Of a DNA stretch of 64,000 nucleotides, positions 20,141 to 31,000 are shown piece after piece. The translations under genes and the position numbers were made by a program. The notes under the pieces are model-generated. The model ran no database searches. It worked only from the letters and a program-made list of their open reading frames with translations, and was not told the origin of the DNA. How positions within the stretch are numbered: position 1 is the first letter of the stretch; each line of letters opens with the position of its first letter. The stretch spans positions 5,329,001 through 5,393,000 of the forward strand of contig JAJHZJ010000496.1 in the NCBI GenBank assembly GCA_023548195.1, given 5' to 3'. This DNA is from Bettongia penicillata ogilbyi. Lineage: Eukaryota; Chordata; Mammalia; Diprotodontia; Potoroidae.

Positions 20141-20745
20141 AAGCCAGTCAACAAATTATTCATGGTTACAATTATTGGATCTATGGTTGGCCTAAAATTA
20201 AATTATCATGTAAAGTGTTCATAGGTGTATACGCACTATGTTTCAGCTGAGAATAGAACTGCTTAGACTGTGCTGCTTTGGTTTAAAGCATCCAATTCAA
20301 TAATCCCGTAAGATAAAAACAATGTAGATTTTCCTTAAAGTGGTCCCTCAGAGTCCTGTCCTTAAGCTCGGAAATGGATGACACGCCGAGAGTCCCAGTG
20401 CGCTCAGTCCCTGCTGAGTGGCTGAATTTTCCCTCCATCAATAATAAAGAAATTAAGCTCAATACTTCCTTATGGTGTATCAGTCATTCCCCTGAGACTC
20501 GAAAACAAGTAACCTGCCTAATGACCAAGGCTTGAAAGCACTGTATGCAGAGATGCTTGATAATGAATTTATGGAAGATACTTTCTTACATCATTTCTGG
20601 GAGGCGGTTGAAAACACAGGCCAGCAACAAGACATAAATTTAAATATCTGTGGTGCGGTGTGGAGAAAGCTCACTTTACATTCAGGAGTTACAAGGGAAA
20701 CTGGTTACACTGAAATTCAGTTACCGAACCTTTCTTTCTTTCTTT
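20141..20745. other. Repeat-poor block, candidate conserved element
   Basis: No repeat family is recognised. CpGs cluster near 20,384-20,402 (GACACGCCGAGAG, GTGCGCTCAG), which is unusual here. A 74-residue plus frame (20,532-20,756) ends in a TTTC microsatellite and lacks any known domain, so I do not call it a gene. Confidence 0.3.
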
Positions 20746-21049
20746 CTTTTTTTTAGTCAAGTATACAGACTCCAGGTTAAGAATATTTTGCTCAATGCCT
20801 GGCACATAAATGTCTAACTGACTAAAATTTGCTAAGTTGCATCAATGTAGAGCTTCCACCCTGAGAGTTTCCTGTATGAATGAAATTATAGCTCATGACC
20901 CCTCACCCCCTAGCCCCCGAAAAAGAAAAAAAATCAAAACCAACTTTTTATTGTCTTAAAGTCTGGAAAATGTTTTACATGAATAAGCTCAGTTTATTTT
21001 TGCGAAAAAAATAATTCTGAGGGATCACTGATATTATCAAACAACTGAT
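20746..21049. other. Unassigned AT-rich sequence
   Basis: Nothing is recognised beyond an A-rich stretch at 20,921-20,937. Confidence 0.45.
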
Positions 21050-21432
21050 CGAAAAACATTTATTAAATACCTACTATGTGCCAGGAGGCAGCTAGGTGGC
21101 ACCATAGTGTGTAGAGTACCAGGCCTGAAGAAAGGAAAACTCATCTTTCAGAGTTCAAATCCAGCCTCAAAATATTACTAGCTGTGTGACCCTGGGCAAG
21201 TCACTTACCTTTTTTGCCTCAGTTTCCTCATCTGTAAAATGATCTGGATAAGGAATTGGCAAACCACTCCAGTATCTTTCACAAGAAAATCCCAAATTGA
21301 GACATGAAGAGTCTGAAAGGACTAGACACAGACTGTACGCCAGGCACTGAATACACAGTGACAGAAGTGAAAGTCTGTGCCCTTAAGCTACTTACATGCG
21401 ACATAGGGAAGTCCATAAATATGTACAAAATA
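21050..21432 (-). mobile_element. L2 3' end (antisense), split by a SINE
   Basis: ACATTTATTAAATACCTACT, ATGTGCCAGG, then after the SINE CACTGAATACACAGTGACAG and GTGCCCTTAAGCTACTTACA, continue the reversed L2 3' end in register. Confidence 0.8.
21086..21331 (+). mobile_element. Marsupial tRNA-head SINE inserted in L2
   Basis: Starts AGGCAGCTAGGTGGCACCAT and runs through GTGTGACCCTGGGCAAGTCA to GACATGAAGAGTCTGAAAGG. The flanks ACTATGTGCCAGG (21,073-21,085) and ACTGTACGCCAGG (21,332-21,344) are a 13-bp target duplication that differs at three transitions. Confidence 0.95.
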
Positions 21433-22084
21433 TGTGTAAAATAAATAGGTGATTTTTTAAAGGGAGAGAAACTAGCATATGAAAGAAATGAGGGAAGAGC
21501 TCATGTAGATTATTTAACTTAAGCTGAACTATAAAGGAAATGAGGTCTCAAGATGTGTAGGGTGGGAAAAAAAAAATAGAATCAAGAGAGGTAAGTCGGG
21601 TTCTGGCTCCGGAATTTGCAGGACAAGGAACATCTGTGTTCCGGGGAGGTGCGTCTACTGGCCTTTTGTTTGCTGTCTCACCTATATTTGGCCTACATGT
21701 TCTCTGATCAGTATCTGTTACTTTCCCTCATTTGAATTCACTGACTCTCTCAGGAGCTCTTGCCTTTAGCCACTCTGCATGTAAGTTAATCTTAATCAAA
21801 GATGGCTAAATTGTTGAAAAAACATCCAATTTCTAGGTGAAAAGACAGATTAGGGGGCATGCAGAGCTTAAAAAAAAATCCATCCTGCATCCTAAAGGTC
21901 AGATGATGAACTGCAGTTAAGGTGGATATTACTAGACATCATTTATTATTTCACTCTATGTTCTTTATATTTTTATTCCAGAGTGGTTAAGTCATTTGCT
22001 CTCCACTCCTCACAGAAGAATCCTCTGCCAAATGAAATTCCTAGTATTTATTTTGTGCAAATCTATTTATGTGCAACTTGTCTC
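21433..22084. other. Unassigned sequence
   Basis: No gene or repeat family is recognised. Confidence 0.45.
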
Positions 22085-22180
22085 CCCTGATACAATGGAG
22101 GATCCTTGACAGGAGAAACTGGCTTTTTTAATGGCCCTCACTGGAACATAGTAGGTATCTGATAAATACCTGTTGATTGT
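22085..22180 (+). mobile_element. L2 3' end fragment
   Basis: GGATCCTTGACAGGAGAAAC and GGAACATAGTAGGTATCTGA, then TAAATACCTGTTGATTGT, are the sense L2 3' end. Confidence 0.7.
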
Positions 22181-22275
22181 ACCCACAGTCACAGAAATAA
22201 TAAGTGAGGGAGGCAAGATTTGAACCCATATCTTATGACCCTAAATCTTGTTTTCTGTTATACCAAACTTTCTAT
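22181..22275 (-). mobile_element. MIR-type SINE fragment (antisense)
   Basis: AAGTGAGGGAGGCAAGATTT and GAACCCATATCTTATGACCC are the reversed MIR head region. Confidence 0.6.
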
Positions 22276-22674
22276 GAAATGCTCTGCAAACATTAACACT
22301 CTTATAAATGTAACTAATTCTCTTAATCAGTTTTCAAAGCTCATTGTCAAACAAACAAACTATAAACACATTTTTCTTCTTTCAGAGAGAGATAGCTGAC
22401 CCTTCATTGTATATTTCTTGAATGCCTTCTGTGCCTCCTCTGTTCCCTGAGGCTAAATAGAAGAGCCTCCCACTGAACTCCTCTGGGTTTGGGGTTAGCC
22501 CCAGTAGCCCCAGGGATGTTAGAGTCTGCTTCTCATCCCACTCAAACCCTGTAACTTGCTCCAAGGTTCCTCCTTTTTCTATAATTTTACTTTCTCCTTG
22601 ACTTCCCTAGACATAAAATTTGACAGAAAGGTTTCAAAGCTGTCAACTCTACTGTATAATTGTAGTGCATTGAA
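22276..22674. other. Unassigned sequence
   Basis: A 60-residue minus frame (22,382-22,564) has no family features. Nothing else is seen. Confidence 0.45.
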
Positions 22675-22855
22675 CTATGATGGGAAGAACACTTACTAGA
22701 TGTAGGGGAACTGGGTTCTAAACCCAACCTCTAAAAGTGATGACCTCTGGACCTCAGCAAGTTAAAACTTGATGCCTCAGTTTCCTCACCTGTAAAATGA
22801 AGACATTAGATGGCTTCCTTCCACCCCCTATCAATGATCTTATGATTTTCATTTT
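22675..22855 (+). mobile_element. MIR3-type SINE
   Basis: GGGGAACTGGGTTCTAAACC, TGCCTCAGTTTCCTCACCTG and TCAATGATCTTATGATTTTC, with a GACATTAGATGGCTTCCTTC middle, are in MIR3 order. Confidence 0.72.
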
Positions 22856-23549
22856 GAGTTTTTAAAGGAGAAATAGATATGGGCATTTGCAATAACCTCC
22901 TATGACTATGGTGATAGATGACAGGAGGAAACATACTATGACAGTCACATGCTTAGTGAGTTCTTGAAATGTTATAGCTTCCAAAGATCTGAAAATGAAT
23001 ATTCACCAGAGGGCAAAGGAGAGGCATATAAAGAAGGAGAGGAGATTGCAACCTACTGCTAACAAGAAATATCAAAGAAGATGAAGAGTAAAGGAAATCA
23101 TTAAAGAAATGGATGAAGCCAAAAGAAGGCAGGCCAGATGACTAATGAAAAACCACTGTAGTTCGTTTATATCTTGCTGTGTCAAAATATAGCTAAGATA
23201 AGATATAGGCACAATTCACAAGCTCCTGGGGAGGGTGAGCTAAAGCCCCAGGGTTGGGGTGCGGAGGGGCAGACAAGGCCGTAGGCTGAATCGTTGGAAT
23301 GAACATCAACATGGATGAAATCACAGATCCATTGGCATATTTGGCAGTTATATTAAATCATGTAAACTCTCTATGGGCAGGAGCCATATCTTATCTAAGC
23401 ATTGTACTGTCACCTTCATCATCTAGTTGTCTGCAAAGAAAAGTCAGAGCTCTAGTATTGCAATGGGCTCTCCCCCATTTAAATTTAAACTAAACAAGTA
23501 TTTTTAATATAATTTAAAATTTAATAAAGGCAGTAAAAACATAAAAGGT
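22856..23549. other. Mostly unassigned sequence
   Basis: A short L2-like piece is possible at 23,360-23,430 (TCTATGGGCAGGAGCCATAT). GATGAAATCACAGATCC at 23,314 resembles the end of a THER1-type SINE. No gene is recognised. Confidence 0.4.
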
Positions 23550-23800
23550 GAAGCAGGTAGGACAGTAGAAAAGAGGACTAGATCTGGGATCAAGAAATCT
23601 TAAGTTCAAATTTGACCATAGAAACTTATTAGCTCTGTCATCCTGGACAAGTCACTTAACCTCTGTCAACCTTAATTTGCTCATCTGTAAAATGGTGAGG
23701 ACAAAAAGAACTTATCTCTTAGGTTTATTGTGAGGATAAAACAAAAATGGTTGTCTAAAATGTCTTGTAAAGAAAAGAGTGCTAACTGTTATCATTTGAT
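23550..23800 (+). mobile_element. MIR-type SINE, nearly complete
   Basis: GATCTGGGATCAAGAAATCT, GGACAAGTCACTTAACCTCT, TTTGCTCATCTGTAAAATGG, GGTTTATTGTGAGGATAAAA and the tail GTGCTAACTGTTATCATTTG are in MIR order. Confidence 0.85.
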
Positions 23801-23837
23801 ATTTCAATTTTTAAACTTTTAAATACTTCCCTATAAC

Positions 23838-23998
23838 AGAGCCTGGCATAGTGGATAGAGTATTGAGCTGGGAAAGGGGAAAGATTTGCATTCAAATTCC
23901 CACCTTTAATATTAACTAACTTTGTGATCTTTGGTGAAGCATTTTGCTTTTCTAGGCCTTAAATAGCTCCCAAGATATATAGGAAGCTATGATCCAGA
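23838..23998 (+). mobile_element. MIR-type SINE fragment
   Basis: AGAGCCTGGCATAGTGGATA, GAGTATTGAGCTGGG and TTTGCATTCAAATTCCCACC form the head and core. The 3' part is lost next to the purine tract. Confidence 0.65.
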
Positions 23999-23999
23999 G

Positions 24000-24385
24000 A
24001 AGAACAGAGGAGAGAAAAAAAGAAAGGGAAAAAAAGAGGAAAGGAAAGAGAGAGAAGAAAAAAGAAAGGAAGATGGGAAGAAGGAAAAAGGGAAGGAGAG
24101 AGAGAAAGAGGGATGGAGGATGAGAGGAAGGGAGGGAGGAAGGAAGAAAGGAAGGAAGGAAGGAAGGAAGGAAGGAAGGAAGGAAGGAAGGAAGGAAGGA
24201 AGGAAGGAAGGAAGGGAGGGAGGAAGGGAGGGAGGAAGGAAGGAAGGAAGGAAGGAAGGAAGGAAGGAAGGAAGGAAGGAAGGAAGGAAGGAAGGAAGGA
24301 AGGAAGGGAGGGAGGAAGGGAGGAAGGAAGGGAGGAAGGAAGAAGGAAAGAAGGGAAGGAGGGAAGGAGGGAGGGAGGAAGGAAA
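24000..24385. repeat. GGAA-rich tetranucleotide array
   Basis: AG-rich text leads into two long perfect (GGAA)n runs, about 24,149-24,214 and about 24,232-24,305, separated and followed by GGGA variants. All four long frames across it are low-complexity translations of the repeat. It lies between two MIR copies. Confidence 0.97.
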
Positions 24386-24389
24386 AGAA

Positions 24390-24560
24390 AATGGTGTGGG
24401 ATTCTGAGTCAAAGGTCTTAGATCCAAATCCTGATTCGTTGGCTTTGCTCACTTGGTGATTATTAGGGAGCCACTTAATCTACCTAGGCCTCATTTTCAA
24501 AATCTATAAAATGAAGACTTTGGGTTAAGTGATCTTTTGAAGCTTTTGACTGATCCACTG
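24390..24560 (+). mobile_element. MIR3-type SINE
   Basis: GGATTCTGAGTCAAAGGTCT, TAGATCCAAATCCTGATTCG, GCCTCATTTTCAAAATCTAT and TTTGGGTTAAGTGATCTTTT follow MIR3 order. Confidence 0.7.
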
Positions 24561-24988
24561 TTTCCTAGAAGTGCATGATCACCTTTAGTGGAGGGAGCTC
24601 CCACCCCTGAGATCCCCTAAACTGAAATCACACTTCCTTCATATATTAGCATGCAGTTTCTGGTTCTTTATGCAATTAGCTTTGATTGTAAAACAAATCT
24701 TTTTCTATAACCAGAAAATACTTGTGAATCCTGATCATGTTTTAGATGGGGTTTTTACTTGAGTTGGAGATGTTTTGATTTACGAAAGCACTACTCCCTC
24801 AGCTGTCAACTCCTGGTTAGTGATAAAATGCCTGAAATTTCACCTCCTCACCTTTTTGTCTTTGATCCCAGACTCTTGACATGGCTACCCATCACATGAG
24901 AAGAATGAAACACTTCCTAGCCAACTATCAGGGCTTGCAATTGGTTGCCAGTTTTGCCCTTTAAAAAAATTAATGATATGCTATTTTT
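24561..24988. other. Unassigned sequence
   Basis: No gene or repeat family is recognised. Confidence 0.45.
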
Positions 24989-24989
24989 T

Positions 24990-25200
24990 TGTATGTAAGA
25001 TAGTATTACTTTTAAGTATTTGAAGACAGCTAACAGCTCTGAGTTATTTTTTCCCCAGGCTAAACAGCACTAATTCTTTCATCTCATTCCCATATGGCAT
25101 AGTCTCCAGCCAGTCTCACCATGTTATTTATATTTTTCAGGTTAGGCTTTGTTCTAGTTTGCAGATGTCCTTCCTGAAATGTGGCAACCAGAATTAACGA
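24990..25200 (-). mobile_element. CR1/L3 LINE fragment (antisense)
   Basis: AAGTATTTGAAGACAGCTAA, CAGGCTAAACAGCACTAATT, TCATATGGCATAGTCTCCAG-like text and TCCTTCCTGAAATGTGGCAA are the reversed CR1/L3 3' region in order. Confidence 0.7.
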
Positions 25201-25204
25201 ATAG

Positions 25205-25322
25205 GAAAAAAATAGACACTTATGTGCCTTACACTGTGCTAAGTTCTAGAGATACCAAGAAAGAAAGAAAGTTCATCCCTTGTCCCTGAGAAACCTACAT
25301 TTTAATGCAAAAAGATATATAA
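25205..25322 (-). mobile_element. L2 3' end fragment (antisense)
   Basis: ACACTTATGTGCCTTACACT, GTGCTAAGTTCTAGAGATAC and CCCTGAGAAACCTACATTTT are the reversed L2 3' end. Confidence 0.72.
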
Positions 25323-25808
25323 AGAAATAATGGTCATGGATGTGTCACAAGAATGCTGAGTAGAGGCAGAGGGCCATACAAAGTACGGTACAAAGTCCTT
25401 TTCCTTTCCAGGAGGGAAAGTGTTAACTTGATATCTGTTCCCAGAATTAGACTTGGGAATGAAGTAGGGGGTGGGGGTGGAGGGGAGACATGGTGTCCTG
25501 AAGATGGTGGGAGAGTATCAGGTAGAAGAATGGGTCTGTATTTGATTAACAAGAGAGAATTCTTCCCAATCAGGGACTCAAGGTGGGAGCCTGGCAAACA
25601 GGTCACAGTTAAGGGGGCATGACATGAAGTTGACCTCAAATTGAGCACAGTGCTGGCTGAGCAATAGTAGACACCCTCCTGCTTTATTCTAGTGCTTTGA
25701 TTGTAAAGTACTATGATAGAGGTAGTATATTTCCTCTAATTTACAGATGTATAACTTCATATTTTTAGATACAGAAAAGTTCTAATCAAACCACTATTTT
25801 GCAGAGAA
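25323..25808. other. Unassigned sequence
   Basis: Overlapping frames of 104 (minus) and 89 (plus) residues at 25,334-25,648 oppose each other and show no family signature; a G-rich run (GGGGGTGGGGGTGGAGGGG) at 25,468 gives the poly-Gly and poly-Pro parts. No gene is called. Confidence 0.45.
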
Positions 25809-25809
25809 G

Positions 25810-26008
25810 ACTAAATAGCACGATAGTCAGTAACACTGGAGTCAGTTATATTCAAGTCTTGACATGGATCCTGTCCATATAATCATGGAGAAGTCATGTA
25901 ACTTATCTGGCCCTTTTTCTCAGTTTCCTCATTTATAAAATGAAGCATTTGGACTTGTTGACCTGAGAGATTTATTTTAACTCTAGAACTATGGTTCTGT
26001 CAATCTCA
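25810..26008 (+). mobile_element. MIR3-type SINE
   Basis: CTGGAGTCAGTTATATTCAA, AGTTTCCTCATTTATAAAAT, GGACTTGTTGACCTGAGAGA and TAACTCTAGAACTATGGTTC are in MIR3 order to the 3' end. Confidence 0.78.
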
Positions 26009-26079
26009 CACAAGAGTTGGGGCTTGAGTTGGCTTCCTCTGGTTTTAAATCTAGCTCACTTTTGAGAAGAGCCATCACA

Positions 26080-26465
26080 ACATTGGACACAAAACCAGAA
26101 ATATTGTAAGGATAATCAGCTATGAAAGACTTATCTACTATGACAAGACAATGCTCCAAGACAATTCCAAAGGACCCATGAACAATGTTCTCTACAATGA
26201 GAGAGAACTGATGAACTCTGAATATAAATTAAAGCATACTTAAAAATAACTTTATTTTTCTCCTTTGTCTATTTACTTTTGCCACATGGCTAATATGGAA
26301 ACAGGCTTTGCATGATTTCACATGTATGATTGATATCAAATTTCTTGTATTCTCAAGGAGTAGGGAGGAGTGAAAAGGCAGAGAATTTGGAACTTAAAAT
26401 TTTAAAAAGTGAATTAAAATTATTTTAAACATAATTGTGAGATGTTTAATGAAGTAAATAAAAAA
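26080..26465 (+). mobile_element. L1-lineage 3' UTR fragment
   Basis: CAAGACAATTCCAAAGGACC, GCCACATGGCTAATATGGAA, TCACATGTATGATTGATATC and GAGAATTTGGAACTTAAAAT are the sense L1 3' end in order. The wording differs from the 63 kb copy, so it is likely another subfamily. Confidence 0.78.
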
Positions 26466-26519
26466 TACCAAAAAAAATTAGTCAATCAATAAATCTAGGT
26501 CACTTTTCACTGTACCAAG

Positions 26520-26700
26520 TATTCTCATAGAATCCAAATAGGAAGGCAAGACAGAGATCATGCATTCTAATCCCCTCAGTTTATAGATGAGAAAACAGGC
26601 CCACTGAGCTTGAGTGATTTCTTTAATTAAGGTCTTACTATGGTAGTAAAGGGCAGAATCAGGATTTTAACTCAAAGCCTCTAACTCCTAATTGATACCT
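26520..26700 (-). mobile_element. MIR3-type SINE (antisense)
   Basis: ATGCATTCTAATCCCCTCAG, TTTATAGATGAGAAAACAGG and GGGCAGAATCAGGATTTTAA are reversed MIR3. Confidence 0.72.
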
Positions 26701-27089
26701 TTGTGTGTCTTGCTCGACATACTCTTATCTTTACTTCTCTTGGCTAATATTGGAATAGCATTCCTTTCAGTGCCCTATTGGGTAAACTGTTCTATAGCCA
26801 TATCTCCCCAGCTCAGCACATATGAGCTCTGCCTTTTGGACCTTTGGCTTAAGACTTTACATTGAATTTATATTAATTTTCATTTTCAAGAAATAATCTG
26901 TTCATTACATTCTGCAAAGCTACTGTTGGATACACATTGGCCCCTATCTCCCCAGTGGAAATTGGTGTCATTTTCACATTCGATAACATACAATAGTATA
27001 GGAAGTATGAGGTAGGGATTTGCAGTGATCCCTCAACACTATCTCATCCAGGCAATTCAACCTTTCGATTGGACAATCATTTATATCTT
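26701..27089. other. Unassigned sequence
   Basis: Nothing is recognised. Confidence 0.45.
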
Positions 27090-27268
27090 AAGAAGTTCAT
27101 GGCTAATAGGGAAATATGTTTTTAATGACTTCACATGTATAATTGATATCATATTGCTTGCTTTCTTAATGGATGAGGGAGGAGTAAATGGAGTAAGAGA
27201 ATTTGGAACTCAAAAAATAATTAAATGGATGCTTAAAATGAATGGAGAATTAAAAATAAAAGCTTTTG
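27090..27268 (+). mobile_element. L1-lineage 3' end fragment
   Basis: GGCTAATAGGGAAATATGTT, TTCACATGTATAATTGATAT and AGAGAATTTGGAACTCAAAA form an L1 3' end. The plus frame at 27,025-27,312 lies across it and is not a gene. Confidence 0.78.
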
Positions 27269-27324
27269 TGCAATGTGAGAGTTATCTAAGAATCTGGTCA
27301 TCTTCCCATTAGATAAATCAGGAT

Positions 27325-27400
27325 TCGAGTAAGTCTGAAAGATACCAGCTGTGTGATCCGGGACAGATCACTTACCCTCTCAAATCACTGGGAGGAGTTT
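27325..27400 (+). mobile_element. MIR-type SINE fragment
   Basis: CCAGCTGTGTGATCCGGGAC and AGATCACTTACCCTCTCAAA are the MIR core. Confidence 0.6.
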
Positions 27401-27439
27401 TTACTGTAGAAGTCAGTAGGAAATTAGGATCGTCATATG

Positions 27440-27612
27440 ATTTTAGATTTATAGCTGGAAGGGATCTCAGAGACCATGCATCCAGCACTCTTTTACTCCT
27501 TATTTTACCGATGAGGAAACTAAGGCTCATGGAAGTTAAATGACCTCTTCAAGATCATCCAGGAGTCATAATAGTCCCATCAGAAGTGGTCTTCCTGAAT
27601 CCAAACTCAGCT
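27440..27612 (-). mobile_element. MIR3-type SINE (antisense)
   Basis: TTTATAGCTGGAAGGGATCT, CAGAGACCATGCATCCAGCA, TACCGATGAGGAAACTAAGG and TCTTCCTGAATCCAAACTCA are reversed MIR3 in order. Confidence 0.82.
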
Positions 27613-28300
27613 GTGCAAAGATAGAAATTAGAGCATCTTTGTACTTAAAGTTTCAAATCTCCCAGAGGGAAAAATGTCCTGCTTATGACCATTGAAATAT
27701 GCCACATTTGCAAGATGGCTGCGATTGTGAGATACCTCTGGCCAAGAAGAGAAAAAGAAATTTGGCCCAGGGTGGGTTTTCTCCTAGAATAAGTTTAGCA
27801 GTGGGCTTAGCCTTGAGGACTGCCTTGCTTAGGATAGTGACAGTGTACTCTCCTTGAAGGAGACATCAGCGCAGCCTGGCAGTTCTGTCCTGGCATTGAG
27901 CTGCCAGATTGGTGAGTGAGCGAAAAGTGTCTCTAATCCTCCATATTTTTCTGGCTTCAGACCATAAACCTAGCCTCACCTAAGCATCTTGCCATCTGCC
28001 TTGATTCGCCCCAAATGAGTACAACTCTTCTCTCCCCTCCTCTCCCACTCCAATTTCTACCTGTATCTATGGGAACAATAATTGAATCTACCCCAACATG
28101 TCATTGGAAAGGGAGTGGCAATCCCCTGCCCTATAGCTCCACTCACAGTCCCTGTGACCCCACCCAGTTCACTCCAAAATTCCCTTCCCAGCTACCACTC
28201 TCCTACAGATATTGTCCATCTCCATTACAATGATAGCTCTTTGTAGGAATCATTTTTGAATATATATCCCTAGCACCTCACAAAGTCGGCTCTTAAATGC
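27613..28300. other. Mostly unassigned, pyrimidine-rich at 28,020-28,210
   Basis: No gene is called; the 72-residue plus frame at 28,015-28,233 is a Pro/Ser-rich translation of C/T-rich text. An L2-like 3' end may lead into the next microsatellite (TATATCCCTAGCACCTCACA at 28,262). Confidence 0.4.
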
Positions 28301-28346
28301 TCATTCATTCATTCATTCATTCATTCATTCACTCATTCATTCATTT
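28301..28346. repeat. (ATTC)n microsatellite
   Basis: About 11 TCAT/ATTC units with one CACT variant, probably the decayed tail of an L2 copy. Confidence 0.93.
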
Positions 28347-30128
28347 CTCCACTCAATCAGACTATGTTTGACCATTATCAAACTATGAAGACCTTGTGCC
28401 GTCCCTGGTTTCCTCTTTGAATTCAGAGACTTTCAGGTGGCAAGGTGCAGGCATTTAAGAATCAAGGAAGCAGACGCATTATTGAGCAGTATCCTCTAAC
28501 TGAAACAGTTCTGACTCAGGCCTCTCAATTATCTATTATTCCTCTTCAAGCAACAGGACGTAGCAGAGGTTAGAACACAATGTGTAGGAACACCCAGGGT
28601 GCAGACTCACTGCCACTTGATTTAGTGATATGTGTGTGTGTTCCTGTGTGGGAGTGGAGCAACAGCTACTCCTCCAAATGGCATTGCACCAGCAGGTTTT
28701 TACTGTCTGCCTCTCTCCTACTCCCCCACGCATGCTCAACGGGAAAGACTCTCATCCCTTAATTCCAGTGAAACACATTGTCCACCTTCCAAGATGACAA
28801 CATTCACTTCTAAAGGTATTTCATTTTCACCAAACCATTTTAAATGAGGAGGATTAAGTGCAAAAAATGCTGTGGAAAAACTTGAAAAAAAAATAGACAG
28901 GACCACAATTTAAAAGTCCTAGTCAAAGGAATTCTTGTCAAAATCATTTAGGCAGATGAAAAAAAGATGAAAGATCCCAGGGGCCTTCATTTTTGGCAAT
29001 GTTAGACCTCAATTTGCCTTTGATAATAATATAAAAAAGATTGGCATTCTATGTGTTTGCAAGCCAGACTTCCTCCAAATAGGTCTAGGGAGAATTCAAC
29101 ATTTCAGTCTAACTCTTTTGCCTTCTTGACAAGGGAAAATAGATAATGTATATGACTTGCAAACCACTGTTAACTGCCCAGTAAGAGCTCAGAGAATGTA
29201 TATGAGAAAAGCTTAGTGTAGGTCAGGCTGATGGGGATAAGAGGTTTAAAAGCTTAAGACAAGCTTTAAATGCCTCTCAATGAGAAATGGGGAGAAAATT
29301 GGGGAACTGGAGATAGTGATTGATGAATGTGATAAGGTTCTAAGAATAGGCCCAGGGATAGAGGGCTGAGAAATCAAATGGGTTTCCCTGGAAGACAAGG
29401 TCGTATTAAGAAATGTCAAGTTGGTAGGGGTTCTGGAAGGAATCAAGAGAGATAATTTTTGAACAGTAGGTTATGACGGCTGAAGAGGCAGGTAATTTTG
29501 CCAGCACTTTTGTGGTTGTGAGCTAGAACAGGAAGATTAGCCTTTACAAAAGACATTTCTCCTAGAAGCTTGCTTCAGTGTTCAGATTGCAGACAAGTGT
29601 CTGAGAGGTTATGAAATAAATTTGAAAGAAAAAGGAAATAAGAATTTATATTTCTGGAGAATAATGTTCCCTCTCTTCTTCCATCTCTGGGTCTCTATTT
29701 TTCTCTGTTTCTGTTTTCCTCCCTGCCTCCTCTCTCTCATTGTCCGACTCCATCCAGCACCTCTCCTTCTTTAAGACAAACGAATGGATACTTGAATTAA
29801 GTCAGTAATTATGGAGGAGACTGTTTCAGTAATTTCTATTTTAGTCTTATTCCGGATTGAAAAAAAAAATCACAGGTTAAAATGACCAGTTAAGTAACTT
29901 ATGACTTAGCAAGCAACCCAGAACTTATAAATTCAAATAACTGTTGTTCCCTTAGCTCAGTAAGGCTACTATCGTTTGAGACTATTCTTTTATTAATACC
30001 TTTAGAATTTATGACATCATCAGTAAAAGTCTTAAAGAATAAGGCCTTTATTTTTGCTGAAATAAAACCAGTTCAACTAGAATAAGAAATAAAAGCATAA
30101 AGTGAGAAAAATTATTTGTATCAAATAT
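28347..30128. other. Long stretch with nothing recognised
   Basis: Apparently single-copy DNA, with a CT-rich stretch at 29,668-29,770. Overlapping small frames at 28,536-28,847 have no domain features. I see no repeat family over about 1.8 kb, one of the longest such gaps here. Confidence 0.4.
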
Positions 30129-30129
30129 T

Positions 30130-31000
30130 CCTGGTAAGTCCAAATTCATAATATAAGGGGACTTGACTAAAACATATAAGATGAAGAACTATTTCCCCAG
30201 GGAAAAGTGGACATAGGATTTGAACAAATATAAATAATCAATAACCATGTGGGGAAGGCATAAATCATAAAAGAGAAATAAACATTTAAACAACTAGGAG
30301 TTCTTGCCTCACAATCATAAAATTGACAAAGAGAATGAAATATAAAAACGGACAGTACAGGATGAAGTTTGAGATGTTGGGCACACTAAAAGCGCTGTTG
30401 AGACTGCATGTGAATCATGCCATCAGGAATTATGAGAAAAAATAATAAACTAGGCTTACTCTTTCACCCAGTGATCCCACTATGGTGCATATATTCCAAG
30501 GAGCTAAATGAAGTCTCCTTTAAACTTAAAAATTCACTACAGTAGCAAAAAAAACCCCTTGAAACAAAGTGGGTACCAAATTGGGAATGGATGAACAAAT
30601 TATGGAATATAATTTCAATGGAATCTTGTTGAAGTATAGGAAATGATGGACATGAATCTAAGATACACAGGAATGTTCATTTAACCTGGAGCAGAGGGAA
30701 GAAAGCAGGACTACGTGGAAAAAAATAAAAACAATAATTGCAATCAATAAATTCAACATTAAAAGATGTTAGAATTCAGATTGTAGACAATATCTAATCA
30801 TAGTTCTTGAGAACTGATGATACATTGGCACTTTTTAGTAGAAGACCAATATGTGAGTAATAGGAAGAGTAGCTAGGTCAGTTTCTTCTCTTTTTTTCCG
30901 TTTTCTTAAAATAATGTTCTCGATGTATGTAGGAGGGGTGCAAGTTTAGGGAAATTATGATAGTGAAAAGAGAAAAGTAAACATATCAAATACTTTGCTT
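30130..31000 (+). mobile_element. HAL1-like / old L1-lineage 3' region
   Basis: ACTCTTTCACCCAGTGATCC, AAGGAGCTAAATGAAGTCTC, TTGGGAATGGATGAACAAAT, TATGGAATATAATTTCAATG and GGAGCAGAGGGAAGAAAGCA follow the ORF2-end order of L1-lineage elements, but differ enough from the L1 copies here to suggest an older, HAL1-type element. No open frame survives. Confidence 0.6.

Noticed and set aside
23952..24452. Frames of up to 166 residues on both strands
   Set aside because: They are translations of the GGAA tetranucleotide array (FLPS and GRKE repeats).
28301..28346. Regularly spaced short repeats, considered as a CRISPR-like array
   Set aside because: Simple ATTC repeats without unique spacers, in a vertebrate-type genome. 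The other short-period arrays are rejected for the same reason.
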